DNA of 64,000 nucleotides, from assembly GCF_030063355.1 (NCBI RefSeq), contig NZ_JASISZ010000007.1, positions 116,473-180,472 of the forward strand. Reading direction: 5' to 3'. Under the pieces are notes generated by a model. The model saw only the letters and a list, made by a program, of their open reading frames with translations, did no database searches and was not told the DNA's origin. This DNA comes from Streptomyces sp. PH10-H1. Lineage in GTDB: Bacteria > Actinomycetota > Actinomycetes > Streptomycetales > Streptomycetaceae. Each line of letters begins with the position of its first letter. Positions within the stretch are counted from its first letter, which is position 1. The position numbers were made by a program, and so were the translations under genes. Positions 30,091-39,657 of the stretch are shown in pieces.

Positions 30091-31032
30091 CTACCCGTTG
30101 ACGATCATGGCTCCGGTGGCGGGGGACGAGGTGACTCGGGCTGTGCGGCAAGTGCCGGATGTGGTCAGGGCTTCGGCGATCCTCTCTGCCTCCCCGGCGG
30201 TTCCGGCGAGGAAGGCGCAGGTGGGGCCCGAGCCCGAGACCAGGGCGGCGAGGGCGCCGGCTTCGGTGCCGGCGCGGAGGGTGTCGGTGAGGGCAGGCCG
30301 CAGGGAGAGCGCGGCGGGCTGCAGGTCGTTGCTCAGGGTGGCGGCGAGCGCGGCCGGGTCGCCGGAGGCGAGGGCTGCGAGGAGGGCGGGGGCCGGTTCG
30401 GGGCCGGGGATGTCGGCCGTGGTGGCGCCCGTACCGGACGCTTCGCGCAGCCGGTCGCATTCGCGGTAGACGGCCGGGGTGGACAGACCGCCGTCCGCGA
30501 CGGCGAAGACCCAGTGGAAGGGCCCCCGGACGTCGAGCGGGGTGAGGATCTCGCCCCGGCCACGCCCCAGCGCGGCGCCGCCGATCAGGCTGAACGGCAC
30601 GTCGCTGCCCAACTCCGCGCAGATGTCGAGCAGTTCGGCCTGCGGGGTGTTCAGACCCCACAGCGCGTCGCAGGCGAGCAGCGCGCCCGCGCCGTCCGCG
30701 CTGCCGCCCGCCATGCCGCCCGCGACGGGGATGTCCTTGGCGATGTGGATGTGGACGGCAGGCTCGATGCCGTGCCGCGCGGCGAGCGCGATGGCGGCGC
30801 GGGCCGCCAGGTTCGTCTCGTCCAGCGGGATCTGGGCGGCGTCCGGTCCTGACGCCGTGATCCGCAGACTGTCGGCGGACGTCACCGTGACGTCGTCGTA
30901 CAGGCCCACGGCGAGGAACACGTTCGCCAGGTCGTGAAAACCGTCGGGCCGCAGGCCACCCACCGCGAGCTGCGCGTTGACCTTGGCCGGGACCCGGACG
31001 GTGACCGACCCGACAGTGACCGGAGCACTCAC
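30091..31032 (-). CDS. ispE: 4-(cytidine 5'-diphospho)-2-C-methyl-D-erythritol kinase
   Basis: A GHMP kinase of the MEP isoprenoid pathway. 313 residues. The N-terminal [22 protein letters not shown] is the substrate-side signature, the ATP loop is [18 protein letters not shown], and the C-terminal [11 protein letters not shown] closes the fold. The GTG start at 31032 overlaps the ksgA stop by 4 bp (GTGA), so the two are translationally coupled, as usual in actinobacteria. Confidence 0.96.
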   Translation of the reverse strand: MSAPVTVGSVTVRVPAKVNAQLAVGGLRPDGFHDLANVFLAVGLYDDVTVTSADSLRITASGPDAAQIPLDETNLAARAAIALAARHGIEPAVHIHIAKDIPVAGGMAGGSADGAGALLACDALWGLNTPQAELLDICAELGSDVPFSLIGGAALGRGRGEILTPLDVRGPFHWVFAVADGGLSTPAVYRECDRLREASGTGATTADIPGPEPAPALLAALASGDPAALAATLSNDLQPAALSLRPALTDTLRAGTEAGALAALVSGSGPTCAFLAGTAGEAERIAEALTTSGTCRTARVTSSPATGAMIVNG

Positions 31033-31925
31033 TTCGCGTCCTCCGCCACGGCCGGCTTGTGCCCGGCCGGCTTGTGCTCGGCGATGGCCGCGAACTCCTC
31101 GACGGTGAGGGCCTCACCGCGTGCCTGCGGCGAGATGCCGGCCGCGACGAGCGCGGCTTCGGCGGCCGGAGCGGAGCCCGCCCAGCCCGCGAGCGCGGCC
31201 CGCAGGGTCTTACGGCGCTGGGCGAAGGCCGCGTCGACGACCGCGAAGACCTCACGGCGGGTTGCCGTCGTCTTCAGCGGCTCGTGGCGCACCAGCGATA
31301 CGAGGCCGGAATCGACGTTGGGCGCGGGCCAGAAGACGTTGCGGCCGATGGACCCGGCGCGCTTGACGTCCGCGTACCAGTTCGCCTTCACCGAGGGCAC
31401 GCCGTAGACCTTGTTGCCGGGCTTGGCGGCCAGCCGGTCCGCGACCTCGGCCTGCACCATGACGAGGGTGCGTTCGATCGTCGGGAACGTCGCGAGCATG
31501 TGCAGCAGCACGGGGACGGCCACGTTGTACGGCAGGTTCGCGACCATCGCCGTCGGCGGCGGTCCCGGAAGCTCGGCGACCTGCATCGCGTCGTTGTGCA
31601 CGAGCGCGAAGCGGTCGGCGCGAGCGGGCATCCGGGCCACGATGGTGGGGGTGAGCGCGCCGGCCAGCACATCGTCGATCTCGATCGCCGTGACCCGGTC
31701 CGCCGCCTCCAGCAGCGCCAGCGTCAGCGACCCGAGTCCCGGGCCCACCTCCACGACCGTGTCGTCCGGCCGCACACCGGCCGTGCGCACGATGCGCCGC
31801 ACCGTGTTCGCGTCGATGACGAAGTTCTGGCCCCGCTGCTTGGTGGGGCGTACGCCCAGCGCGGCGGCCAGTTCGCGGATGTCGGCGGGACCGAGGAGGG
31901 CGGCGTCGGGCTCAGTGGTGCTCAC
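31029..31925 (-). CDS. rsmA: 16S rRNA dimethyladenosine transferase
   Basis: KsgA/RsmA dimethylates the two adjacent adenosines near the 3' end of 16S rRNA. 298 residues with [15 protein letters not shown], the SAM motif [12 protein letters not shown], and the N6-adenine catalytic motif NLPYN. A short Lys/Ala-rich tail follows. GTG start at 31925. It lies downstream of rpfB with a 140-bp gap. Confidence 0.96.
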   Translation of the reverse strand: MSTTEPDAALLGPADIRELAAALGVRPTKQRGQNFVIDANTVRRIVRTAGVRPDDTVVEVGPGLGSLTLALLEAADRVTAIEIDDVLAGALTPTIVARMPARADRFALVHNDAMQVAELPGPPPTAMVANLPYNVAVPVLLHMLATFPTIERTLVMVQAEVADRLAAKPGNKVYGVPSVKANWYADVKRAGSIGRNVFWPAPNVDSGLVSLVRHEPLKTTATRREVFAVVDAAFAQRRKTLRAALAGWAGSAPAAEAALVAAGISPQARGEALTVEEFAAIAEHKPAGHKPAVAEDAK

Positions 31926-32065
31926 GTACTCAGCGTACGGGCCCTACCGCCCGCCTCAAGCCGGGCCCTGACCGGGCGGTCGAGGCGGGTGGGCCCGGTC
32001 CCGTGGGCGGGGGGCGTTCCCGGGCGCGGGTGCACTTCGCGGCCGCCGACGCACCGACGACTGCG

Positions 32066-33553
32066 TCAGCCGCCCAGTTTGCGGCCGCAGACCGGCCAGG
32101 GGCTGGCGCCTCGTTGGATGTAGAGCCTTTTGGCGCGGAAGGTCTGCTCGCCGGCGGGGGCGTCCTGGGGGCGGCCGGCGCCGCCGAGGCTGTGCCAGGT
32201 CTGGGTGTCGAACTGGTAGAGGCCGCCGTAGGTGCCGGAGGGGTCGACGGCGTTGGGGCGGCCGCCGGCCTCGCAGTGGGCGAGGCCCTGCCAGTTCAGG
32301 CCCTCGGTTCCGGCGACCGTGGTCGGGAGCGCCTTGGTGCCGGTCCTGACGACCTGGGTGACGGGCTCCTTGACGATGTCGGAGTCGGTCACCTTGGGCC
32401 GCTGCTTCACGCCGTTGACCGTGCGGAAGGCGTACGTGACGCGGCGGACGCCCGCCCTGCCCGGGATGTCGACGGCCTCGGTGCCCTGGAACAGGGTGGC
32501 GTCCTTGTGCTTCTCCGTGCGGAACGGCACCGGTTCCTCGCGCACCTCCTCGGTGCCGGAGATGCGCAGCACGGAGATGGTCTGCCCCTCGCGCGGGAAG
32601 CTGTCGGGGTCGACGGAGGTGGTGTCCTGGTTCTGCAGGGTGATGCCGGACTGGGCGACGGCCTCGCGGACGGTGGCGGCGTTGGTGCGTACCGTCCGCT
32701 CGCGGCCGTCGGCGAGGAAGGTGACGGTCCGCTCGGTGCGTACGTCGAGGTCGAGGCCGTGCCGGCCGATGGACGAGCTCCGGGAGGCGGACAGGTGCGC
32801 GCCCTCGGCGCGGACACCGAGCTCGCGCAGCGCCTCGTCGACGGTGCCGGCCGTGGTCCACAACTGGCGGCGATGACCGTCGAGGGTGAGGGAGACGGGG
32901 CGGCCGTAGCGGACCACGATCTCGTCACCGTCGTGCAGTTCGGCCTGCCGCCCGGGCGCGACGAGGTCGTGCTCGCCCACCGGAACGCCCTGCTGCTCCA
33001 GCACCTCCTCGACGTCACCGGCGAAGGTGTGGAGGGTGCGCGGTTCGCCGTCGACGGTGAGGCGGACGTCCTTGTCACCGGCGAGGAAGGCGACGGTTCC
33101 GCCGGCCAGGAACGCGACGACGAGGGCCTGCGGCAGCAGCTTACGCAACGTGTCGGGGCGGGGGGCGGGGGCCGGGGCGTCGCCCGGCACCGATCCGGAT
33201 CCCGATCCCAATCCCGGGCCTGACTCTGAAGCCGACGTCGCGACCGACGACCGCGACGCGGACCGTTTGCCGTTTCTGGTGGCCTGGCGGGCGGCGGTCC
33301 TGGCCCCCACCGGCGCCGCAGGGTGAAGGGGAGCCGGGTCCAGGTCCGTGACCGGGGGCAGAAGGGCGGTCGCCGCCTCGTCGGCCCACGCCGGGCTCCG
33401 CGCGGCGCCCCACTCGGACTGATGCGGCAGCCGGGTGCCCATGCCTCCCTGCGGTTCGGCGTCGAAGCGCCCGGCCCCGGCTGCGGCTGTGGCGCCCGCC
33501 CCGGCGCCGGCTCCGCCGCGTGCCGCTCGGTAGGTGCCCTGCGCATTGCTCAC
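32066..33553 (-). CDS. rpfB: Resuscitation-promoting factor RpfB
   Basis: A 495-residue muralytic protein that reactivates growth by cutting peptidoglycan. It has a disordered cytoplasmic N-terminus and a transmembrane helix at about 138-158. Three DUF348 (ubiquitin-like) repeats follow between about 160 and 315, then a G5 domain (about 325-400) and a C-terminal transglycosylase domain with the catalytic Glu in WQGLAHCEAGG and the paired Cys of Rpf domains. GTG 33553 has GGAG 5 nt upstream; a longer frame to 33628 is less likely. Confidence 0.94.
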   Translation of the reverse strand: MSNAQGTYRAARGGAGAGAGATAAAGAGRFDAEPQGGMGTRLPHQSEWGAARSPAWADEAATALLPPVTDLDPAPLHPAAPVGARTAARQATRNGKRSASRSSVATSASESGPGLGSGSGSVPGDAPAPAPRPDTLRKLLPQALVVAFLAGGTVAFLAGDKDVRLTVDGEPRTLHTFAGDVEEVLEQQGVPVGEHDLVAPGRQAELHDGDEIVVRYGRPVSLTLDGHRRQLWTTAGTVDEALRELGVRAEGAHLSASRSSSIGRHGLDLDVRTERTVTFLADGRERTVRTNAATVREAVAQSGITLQNQDTTSVDPDSFPREGQTISVLRISGTEEVREEPVPFRTEKHKDATLFQGTEAVDIPGRAGVRRVTYAFRTVNGVKQRPKVTDSDIVKEPVTQVVRTGTKALPTTVAGTEGLNWQGLAHCEAGGRPNAVDPSGTYGGLYQFDTQTWHSLGGAGRPQDAPAGEQTFRAKRLYIQRGASPWPVCGRKLGG

Positions 33554-33694
33554 GACGACTCCACAGGTCCGACGGTCCCCGATCCGGACCGGGACCATAG
33601 CGGAGCCTGCGTCACTCTCCAAAACCATACGAACACACTGTGTCGCGTCCGAAGTGGGTCGGGAGACGGAACGGGAGGCGGTCGGGGAAGGGCG

Positions 33695-34573
33695 TCAGTA
33701 GCCGAAGACCCGTGCCGTATTGGCTCCGACGGCCCTCGCCAGGTCGTCCTCGGGGAGCTGCTTCACCGCGGCCATCGCCCGCAAAGTGACCGGAATGAGA
33801 TAGGGCGCGTTAGGCCGACCGCGGTACGGGACCGGGGTGAGGAAGGGCGCGTCCGTCTCGAGCAGCAGCAGTTCCAGCGGCGCGACGGCGACCGCGTCGC
33901 GCAGCTCCTGGGCGGACTTGTAGGTGACGTTGCCGGCGAAGGACATGTAGTAGCCCTTGTCGGCGCAGACCCGGGCCATGGCGGCGTCGCCCGAATAGCA
34001 GTGGAAGAGGACGGTGCCGGGCGCGCCCTCCTCGTCGAGGATGCGCAGGACGTCGGCGTGCGCCTCGCGATCGTGGATCACGAGCGCCTTGCCGTGCTCC
34101 TTGGCGATCGCGATATGACGGCGGAACGAGTACTGCTGGGCCTCGACGCCTTCGGGGCCGGTGCGGAAGTAGTCCAGGCCGGTCTCGCCGACGCCACGCA
34201 CCTGGGGAAGCGCGGCGAGCGCGGCGATCCGGTCGAGGGCGTCGTCGAGGGCTGTGTCGCCGCCCGGGGTGCGGGCGCCCTGGCGGGACCAGCCGTCCGG
34301 GTCGCCGTGGACGATCCGGGGCGCTTCGTTGGGGTGCAGGGCGACGGTGGCCCACACGTTCGCGTGAAGGGCGGCGGTCTCGGCCGCCCATTGCGAACCC
34401 TTCAGGTCGCAGCCGACCTGGATGAGCGTGGTGACCCCGACAGCGGCGGCCTTGGCCAGAGCTTCCTCGACCGTCCTTTCCTGCATGTCGAGGTGGGTGT
34501 GCGAGTCGGCGACCGGGACCCGCAGCGGCTCGGGCGCCGGCGGGGCCGCGATCTTCTCGTTCTTCGGGGACAT
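33695..34573 (-). CDS. tatD: TatD-family metal-dependent DNase
   Basis: A 292-residue TIM-barrel hydrolase with the metal-binding SHTHLDM, the GETGLDYFR motif with its bridging Glu, LVIHDREAHADV, FHCYSGDA and LLETDAPFLTP. TatD enzymes have 3'-5' exonuclease activity and act in DNA repair or RNA turnover. ATG start at 34573. It precedes rpfB in the same direction. Confidence 0.95.
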   Translation of the reverse strand: MSPKNEKIAAPPAPEPLRVPVADSHTHLDMQERTVEEALAKAAAVGVTTLIQVGCDLKGSQWAAETAALHANVWATVALHPNEAPRIVHGDPDGWSRQGARTPGGDTALDDALDRIAALAALPQVRGVGETGLDYFRTGPEGVEAQQYSFRRHIAIAKEHGKALVIHDREAHADVLRILDEEGAPGTVLFHCYSGDAAMARVCADKGYYMSFAGNVTYKSAQELRDAVAVAPLELLLLETDAPFLTPVPYRGRPNAPYLIPVTLRAMAAVKQLPEDDLARAVGANTARVFGY

Positions 34574-34604
34574 GCCCCGATCCTAGAGAGGCCCGCAGCG
34601 CAGA

Positions 34605-34785
34605 GGCCACGGAGCCCACGGAGCCCACGGAGGCCACAGGAGCCTACGGAGTGCCTGCGGAGGCCTGCGAACGGGCCTTAGGTGGTACGGACGGGCCTGC
34701 GGACAGGTCCGGAGGGTCCAGAGGGCGGCGGGTCAGGAGGGCGGAGGGTCAGGAGGGCGGCGGGTCAGGAGGGCGGCGGGTCAGG
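34605..34785. repeat. Short tandem repeats between tatD and the zinc-ribbon gene
   Basis: Two repeat fields are present. One has several 9-10-bp copies of acggagccc at 34609-34650. The other has four 16-bp copies of agggcggcgggtcagg at 34722-34785; the last copy supplies the stop codon of the next gene on the reverse strand. The second copy has one variant base. Confidence 0.85.
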
Positions 34786-35131
34786 CGGTGCCCGCCTCTC
34801 CGTGCTTGCGGTGCAGGAGGTGCAGAACGGACCAGTGGTGGGTGCGGTGCACACCGCGTTCGCCGGCGGGGGTGTCCCACAGGGACGCCACATCGGAGAC
34901 CTGGCCCGATCGCATGATCCGCACGAGGTGTCCACCGCAGTTCAGGCAGGTCGGGCGGGTCAGCGGCGACGGCACCTTCTCGCCGTCGGTGGTGTACGTG
35001 ACGTAGGGGTGGCCCTTCGCGTCGACGTGATGCTCGATGTCGTACGACTGCTCCCAGCCGTGACCGCAGCGGAGGCAGGCGAACGCATACGCCTCGCCGA
35101 CCGTGCTGTCGGTTCCGATGGTCTCGCTCAT
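34781..35131 (-). CDS. Small zinc-ribbon protein
   Basis: 116 residues with two Cys-x2-Cys knuckles: CLRCGHGWE at about 19-27 and CLNCGGHLV at about 63-71. Between them lies a His-rich turn DIEHHVDAKGHPYVTY. This is a rubredoxin-like or zinc-ribbon layout without other domains. It is conserved next to tatD/rpfB in streptomycetes as far as I recall, but the role is unknown. The stop lies inside the 16-bp repeat field, so the C-terminal codons are prone to change. ATG 35131 is divergent from the TetR gene. Confidence 0.75.
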   Translation of the reverse strand: MSETIGTDSTVGEAYAFACLRCGHGWEQSYDIEHHVDAKGHPYVTYTTDGEKVPSPLTRPTCLNCGGHLVRIMRSGQVSDVASLWDTPAGERGVHRTHHWSVLHLLHRKHGEAGTA

Positions 35132-35321
35132 GGCAGCTCCTGTTGCCCTCCGGACGGGGCGTCCGGAGCGGGTCTTCCCACTACCAGCGAACGCCTTTCC
35201 GGCCGATACCGCAGCAGGGGTATCCGACTCTTGGGGCAGATTTGGGCTGTATGTGGGGAGTGCACGACATTGCTTTACCCTCGTCCGAGTTTAGGCACGT
35301 GGCACACGTCACCGCACTTAA

Positions 35322-35336
35322 TAATGCCCTGCATTA
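35322..35336. promoter_or_regulatory. Palindromic operator candidate for the adjacent TetR gene
   Basis: taatgc (35322-35327) and gcatta (35331-35336) form an inverted repeat with a 3-bp spacer, 11 bp before the TetR start. It overlaps an A/T-rich stretch where the -10 box should be, the classic position for autorepression. Confidence 0.7.
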
Positions 35337-35346
35337 GAATACCTCC

Positions 35347-36242
<896 letters not shown>

Positions 36243-36301
36243 TTCGTAGCCGGTGACCCGTTGCGGTATCGGCGGCGGAACGTGCGGGGGCCCGGTACTG
36301 C

Positions 36302-37264
36302 TCAGGCTCCCGCTGTCGTGCCGGTTCCCGTGCCCGATCCCGATCCCGAGTCCGTTCCCGTGCCCGATCCCGAGTCCGTTCCCGCGCCCGATCCCGTTCC
36401 CCCGGCCTTGGCCGCGTTCTTCGCCGCCACCACCGCGTCGAAGACATCCCGCTTCGGCAGGCCGAGTTCCGCCGCCACCGCCACGATCGCCTCCTTGCGG
36501 CGCTCGCCCGCCTCCTCGCGCACCGCCACCCGGCGCACCAGTTCAGCCGGGCCGAGATCCGAGGGTCCCCGTTCCGGAGCGCCCTCCACGACGACGGTGA
36601 TCTCGCCGCGTACGCCCTCGGCGGCCCAGGCCGCCAGCTCCTTCAGCGGGCCGCGCTTGATCTCCTCGTACGTCTTCGTCAGCTCGCGGCAGACCGCCGC
36701 GCGGCGATCGGCGCCGAACGCCTCCGCCATCGCGGCGAGCGTGTCGTCGATCCGGTGCGGCGCCTCGAAATACACCAGCGTGCGACGGTCGTCGGCCACC
36801 TCGCGCAACCGAGCCAGCCGCTCCCCTGCCTTGCGCGGCAGGAACCCCTCGAAACAGAACCGGTCGACGGGCAGGCCGGACAGCGCCAGCGCCGTCAGCA
36901 CCGCCGACGGGCCCGGCACCGCCGTGACCCTGATGCCCTTCTCCACGGCCGCCGCCACCAAGCGGTAGCCGGGATCGGAGACGGACGGCATGCCCGCGTC
37001 CGTCACGAGCAGGACGCGGGCGCCGTTCTCCAGCGCCTCGACCAGCTCCGGGGTGCGCGCGCTCTCGTTGCCCTCGAAGTACGACACGACCCTGCCGGTC
37101 GTGTGCACGCCGAGGCCCTGCGTGAGGCGGCGCAGCCGCCGCGTGTCCTCCGCGGCGATCACTTCCGCCGCCGTCAGTTCGGCGGCGAGGCGCGGTGGCG
37201 CGTCCTGAATGTCGCCGATCGGGGTTCCCGCCAGTACCAGTACGCCTGCCGCTGAGCTAGTCAC
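36302..37264 (-). CDS. rsmI: 16S rRNA (cytidine1402-2'-O)-methyltransferase
   Basis: 320 residues of the tetrapyrrole-methylase fold. It starts LVLAGTPIGDIQDAPPR, then has VIAAEDTRRLRRL, VSYFEGNE, TDAGMPSVSDPG and VPGPSAVLTALALSGLP. The enzyme 2'-O-methylates C1402 in the decoding site. The last 35 residues are a Gly/Thr/Ser/Asp tail (GTGSGAGTDSGSGTG...) built from a hexanucleotide-like repeat (36310-36405) and absent from most RsmI proteins. GTG 37264. Confidence 0.94.
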   Translation of the reverse strand: MTSSAAGVLVLAGTPIGDIQDAPPRLAAELTAAEVIAAEDTRRLRRLTQGLGVHTTGRVVSYFEGNESARTPELVEALENGARVLLVTDAGMPSVSDPGYRLVAAAVEKGIRVTAVPGPSAVLTALALSGLPVDRFCFEGFLPRKAGERLARLREVADDRRTLVYFEAPHRIDDTLAAMAEAFGADRRAAVCRELTKTYEEIKRGPLKELAAWAAEGVRGEITVVVEGAPERGPSDLGPAELVRRVAVREEAGERRKEAIVAVAAELGLPKRDVFDAVVAAKNAAKAGGTGSGAGTDSGSGTGTDSGSGSGTGTGTTAGA

Positions 37265-37400
37265 GGGGCTAGCTTCCCACCCGCCCGCCCTTTGCCCTCA
37301 ATCGCCGGGCGGGCTGACCTTGTGGCCGCAAGCGCCGGCCGGGCTGAGACGGGGCTTCACCCGGCCGGCTGACCACGTGGCCGCAAGCGCCGGCCAGGCC
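37265..37400. repeat. REP-like intergenic repeats between rsmI and pmt
   Basis: The 19-bp block gtggccgcaagcgccggcc occurs at 37322-37340 and 37377-37395. Around them lie inverted ccggcc/ggccgg pairs and a tcaatcgccgggcgggctga element like those at 16010 and 18904. No gene is visible before pmt. Confidence 0.7.
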
Positions 37401-37504
37401 GGGAGGGGGCGCCGGTGCCGGGAAATTGCGGACTCTTGCCGTATTGGAAGCGGAATCCGCATGCCGGGACCCGAACCGGCATGCGACTTCCCTACGATGG
37501 CCCG

Positions 37505-39289
37505 GTGACCAGTGACACCGCGACTCAGGCCGAACGGGACGAGGACCGCCTCCTCCCGGAGCCGCAGCCCAGCGCATGGCAGCGGCGGCTGCGCCGCTTC
37601 GGCTATACGGAGCGGCCGCGCGTGGATGTGCGCGACCGGTTGGTGGTGCCGTTTCCGGAGCGGGGCACGCGGATGTGGGGGTTGCTGGGGCTCGACCCCG
37701 CGGCGGCGTCGAGGGTGGCGCGGCTGACGGGGTGGGGCGGGCCGCTGCTGGTGGCACTGGTGGCGGGCGCGATCCGCTTCTGGCATCTGGGCAGTCCGCG
37801 CTCGGTGATATTCGACGAGACGTACTACGCGAAGGACGCGTGGTCACTGCTCCAGTACGGCTATGAGGGCACCTGGCCCGAAGGCAAGATCTCCAACGCG
37901 CAGATCCTGGCCCATCCGCAGGTGATCTCGCTGACGCACGATCCCAGCTATGTGGTGCACCCGCCGGTCGGCAAGTGGGTCATCGCCATCGGGGAGCAGC
38001 TGTTCGGCCTGAATCCCTTCGGCTGGCGGTTCATGGTCGCGCTGCTCGGCACGCTGTCGGTGCTGATGGTGTGCCGGATCGGCCGCCGGCTGTTCCGTTC
38101 GACGGCGCTCGGCTGTCTGGCCGGCGGGCTGCTGGCCGTGGACGGCCTGCATTACGTGATGAGCCGGACGTCACTGCTCGACCTGGTGATCATGTTCTTC
38201 GCGCTGGCCGCGTTCGGCTGCCTGGTCGTGGACCGCGACTGGTCGCGGGCCCGGCTGGCGGCGGCGCTGCCGGTCGGTGAGGACGGCGTGGCGAGCCCGG
38301 ACCGCCGGACCGGCGACCGGGCCGGCATGGGCTGGCGGCCGTGGCGGCTCGCGGCCGGGCTGTTCCTGGGCCTGGCGTGCGCGAGCAAGTGGAACGGCCT
38401 GTACTTCCTGGCCGCGTTCGGGCTGATGACGATCCTGTGGGACGCCGGATCGCGCCGGGTGGCGGGCGCCAGGCGCCCGTACCTGGCGGTGCTGCGCAAG
38501 GACACCGCCTGGGCGTTCCTGTCGCTGGTGGTCGTCGCGGTGGGCACGTATCTGGCGTCCTGGACCGGCTGGTTCATGAGCAAGGACGGCTACGGACGCG
38601 ACTGGGCGAAGCACCGCCAGGGCCTGTCCCCCGACCACATCAAGCTTCCGCTGATCGGCCGGATCGACCTCCACCAGTTCGACATGACGTGGATGCCGGA
38701 CGCGCTGCGCAGCCTGTGGCACTACGAGTTCCAGGTCTACCAGTTCAACATCGGCCTCTCCACGCCGCACATGTACCAGTCGAACCCGTGGAGCTGGATG
38801 GTCCTCGGCCGCCCTGTCTCGTACTTCTACGAGTCGCCGAAGAACGGCCAGGACGGCTGCACCGCGGCCAAGGGCTGCGCCCGCGAGATCCTCGCGATCG
38901 GCACCCCCCTGCTGTGGTGGGCGGCCTGCTTCGCGCTGCTGTACCTGGTCTACCGCTGGGGCCTGCGCCGCGACTGGCGGGCGGGCGCGATCCTGTGCGG
39001 GGCGTTCGCCGGCTGGCTGCCCTGGTTCATCTACCAGGACCGCACGATCTTCCTCTTCTACGCGGTCGCCTTCGTCCCCTATCTGTGTCTCGCGGTCGCG
39101 ATGATGGTCGGCGCGATCCTGGGTCCGCCGGGCGCCGACGAGAGACGGCGGATGTGGGGCGCGGTCGGCGCGGGCACGCTCGTGCTGCTGATTGTCTGGA
39201 ACTTCATCTACTTCTTCCCGATCTACACGGCCCTGCCGATCTCCATGGACGCCTGGCATGCGCGGATGTGGTTCGACGCCTGGATCTGA
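37505..39289 (+). CDS. pmt: Protein O-mannosyltransferase (GT39)
   Basis: 594 residues, integral membrane. It transfers mannose from polyprenyl-phosphate-mannose to Ser/Thr of exported proteins, as a functional homologue of yeast Pmt. The first periplasmic loop contains the catalytic acid pair in FDETYYAKDAW (about 103-113), and more than nine hydrophobic segments follow. WFMSKDGYGRDW and YQDRTIFLFYAVAF are also typical. The GTG start is at 37505. The 3' end (39200-39289) is part of the attachment repeat of AICE-1: the native last codons now lie at 53438-53527, while the element supplies a replacement end that differs at three bases. The protein remains full length. Orthologue of SCO3154. Confidence 0.95.
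   Translation: MTSDTATQAERDEDRLLPEPQPSAWQRRLRRFGYTERPRVDVRDRLVVPFPERGTRMWGLLGLDPAAASRVARLTGWGGPLLVALVAGAIRFWHLGSPRSVIFDETYYAKDAWSLLQYGYEGTWPEGKISNAQILAHPQVISLTHDPSYVVHPPVGKWVIAIGEQLFGLNPFGWRFMVALLGTLSVLMVCRIGRRLFRSTALGCLAGGLLAVDGLHYVMSRTSLLDLVIMFFALAAFGCLVVDRDWSRARLAAALPVGEDGVASPDRRTGDRAGMGWRPWRLAAGLFLGLACASKWNGLYFLAAFGLMTILWDAGSRRVAGARRPYLAVLRKDTAWAFLSLVVVAVGTYLASWTGWFMSKDGYGRDWAKHRQGLSPDHIKLPLIGRIDLHQFDMTWMPDALRSLWHYEFQVYQFNIGLSTPHMYQSNPWSWMVLGRPVSYFYESPKNGQDGCTAAKGCAREILAIGTPLLWWAACFALLYLVYRWGLRRDWRAGAILCGAFAGWLPWFIYQDRTIFLFYAVAFVPYLCLAVAMMVGAILGPPGADERRRMWGAVGAGTLVLLIVWNFIYFFPIYTALPISMDAWHARMWFDAWI
39200..39289 (+). repeat. attL of AICE-1
   Basis: 90-bp copy of the pmt 3' end. Compared with 53438-53527 it differs only at 39229, 39231 and 39278. 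Positions 39232-39277 give 46 bp of perfect identity, which must contain the crossover. Confidence 0.92.
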
Positions 39290-39296
39290 CCTGCTC

Positions 39297-39331
39297 AACG
39301 GCGCCGCGCAGCATCTAGGCGCGGCGCCGTT
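39297..39331 (+). terminator. Element-borne terminator behind the rebuilt pmt
   Basis: 13-bp stem aacggcgccgcgc (39297-39309) and gcgcggcgccgtt (39319-39331), loop of 9 nt, 8 bp after the pmt stop. It belongs to the element side of attL. The rest of the 39332-39657 gap shows no gene. Confidence 0.8.
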
Positions 39332-39657
39332 CGCGGTCATCGTTGGTCGTTGTCGGTCATCCGTGAGTGCCACCGGACGGCCCACAGACGGCCCGAGGAA
39401 TTCACGCCGAGAGGCTGTCGATGTCAGCGCTTGACAAGCAGTCGCACGGCGGAGAGGGCTTGGCGACCGGTCCACCGCGCGCTAGCCCTCGATCTTGTTC
39501 TCGGCCTTGTGGCTCTTGCTCAGGCCATCCGCACTCGCGCCAACTCCCATACTCTTGGCGATTGTCAGGCACCCGACGCGAACTGCTCCATTGACTGCCG
39601 CTCGTCAAGAATGCTGTCAGCAGAGAACTGCCGCATCCAGAAGGGACCTCCCTCCTC

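Noticed and set aside
34722..34785. Possible CRISPR array
   Set aside because: Units are contiguous 16-bp tandem copies with no spacers and there are no cas genes.
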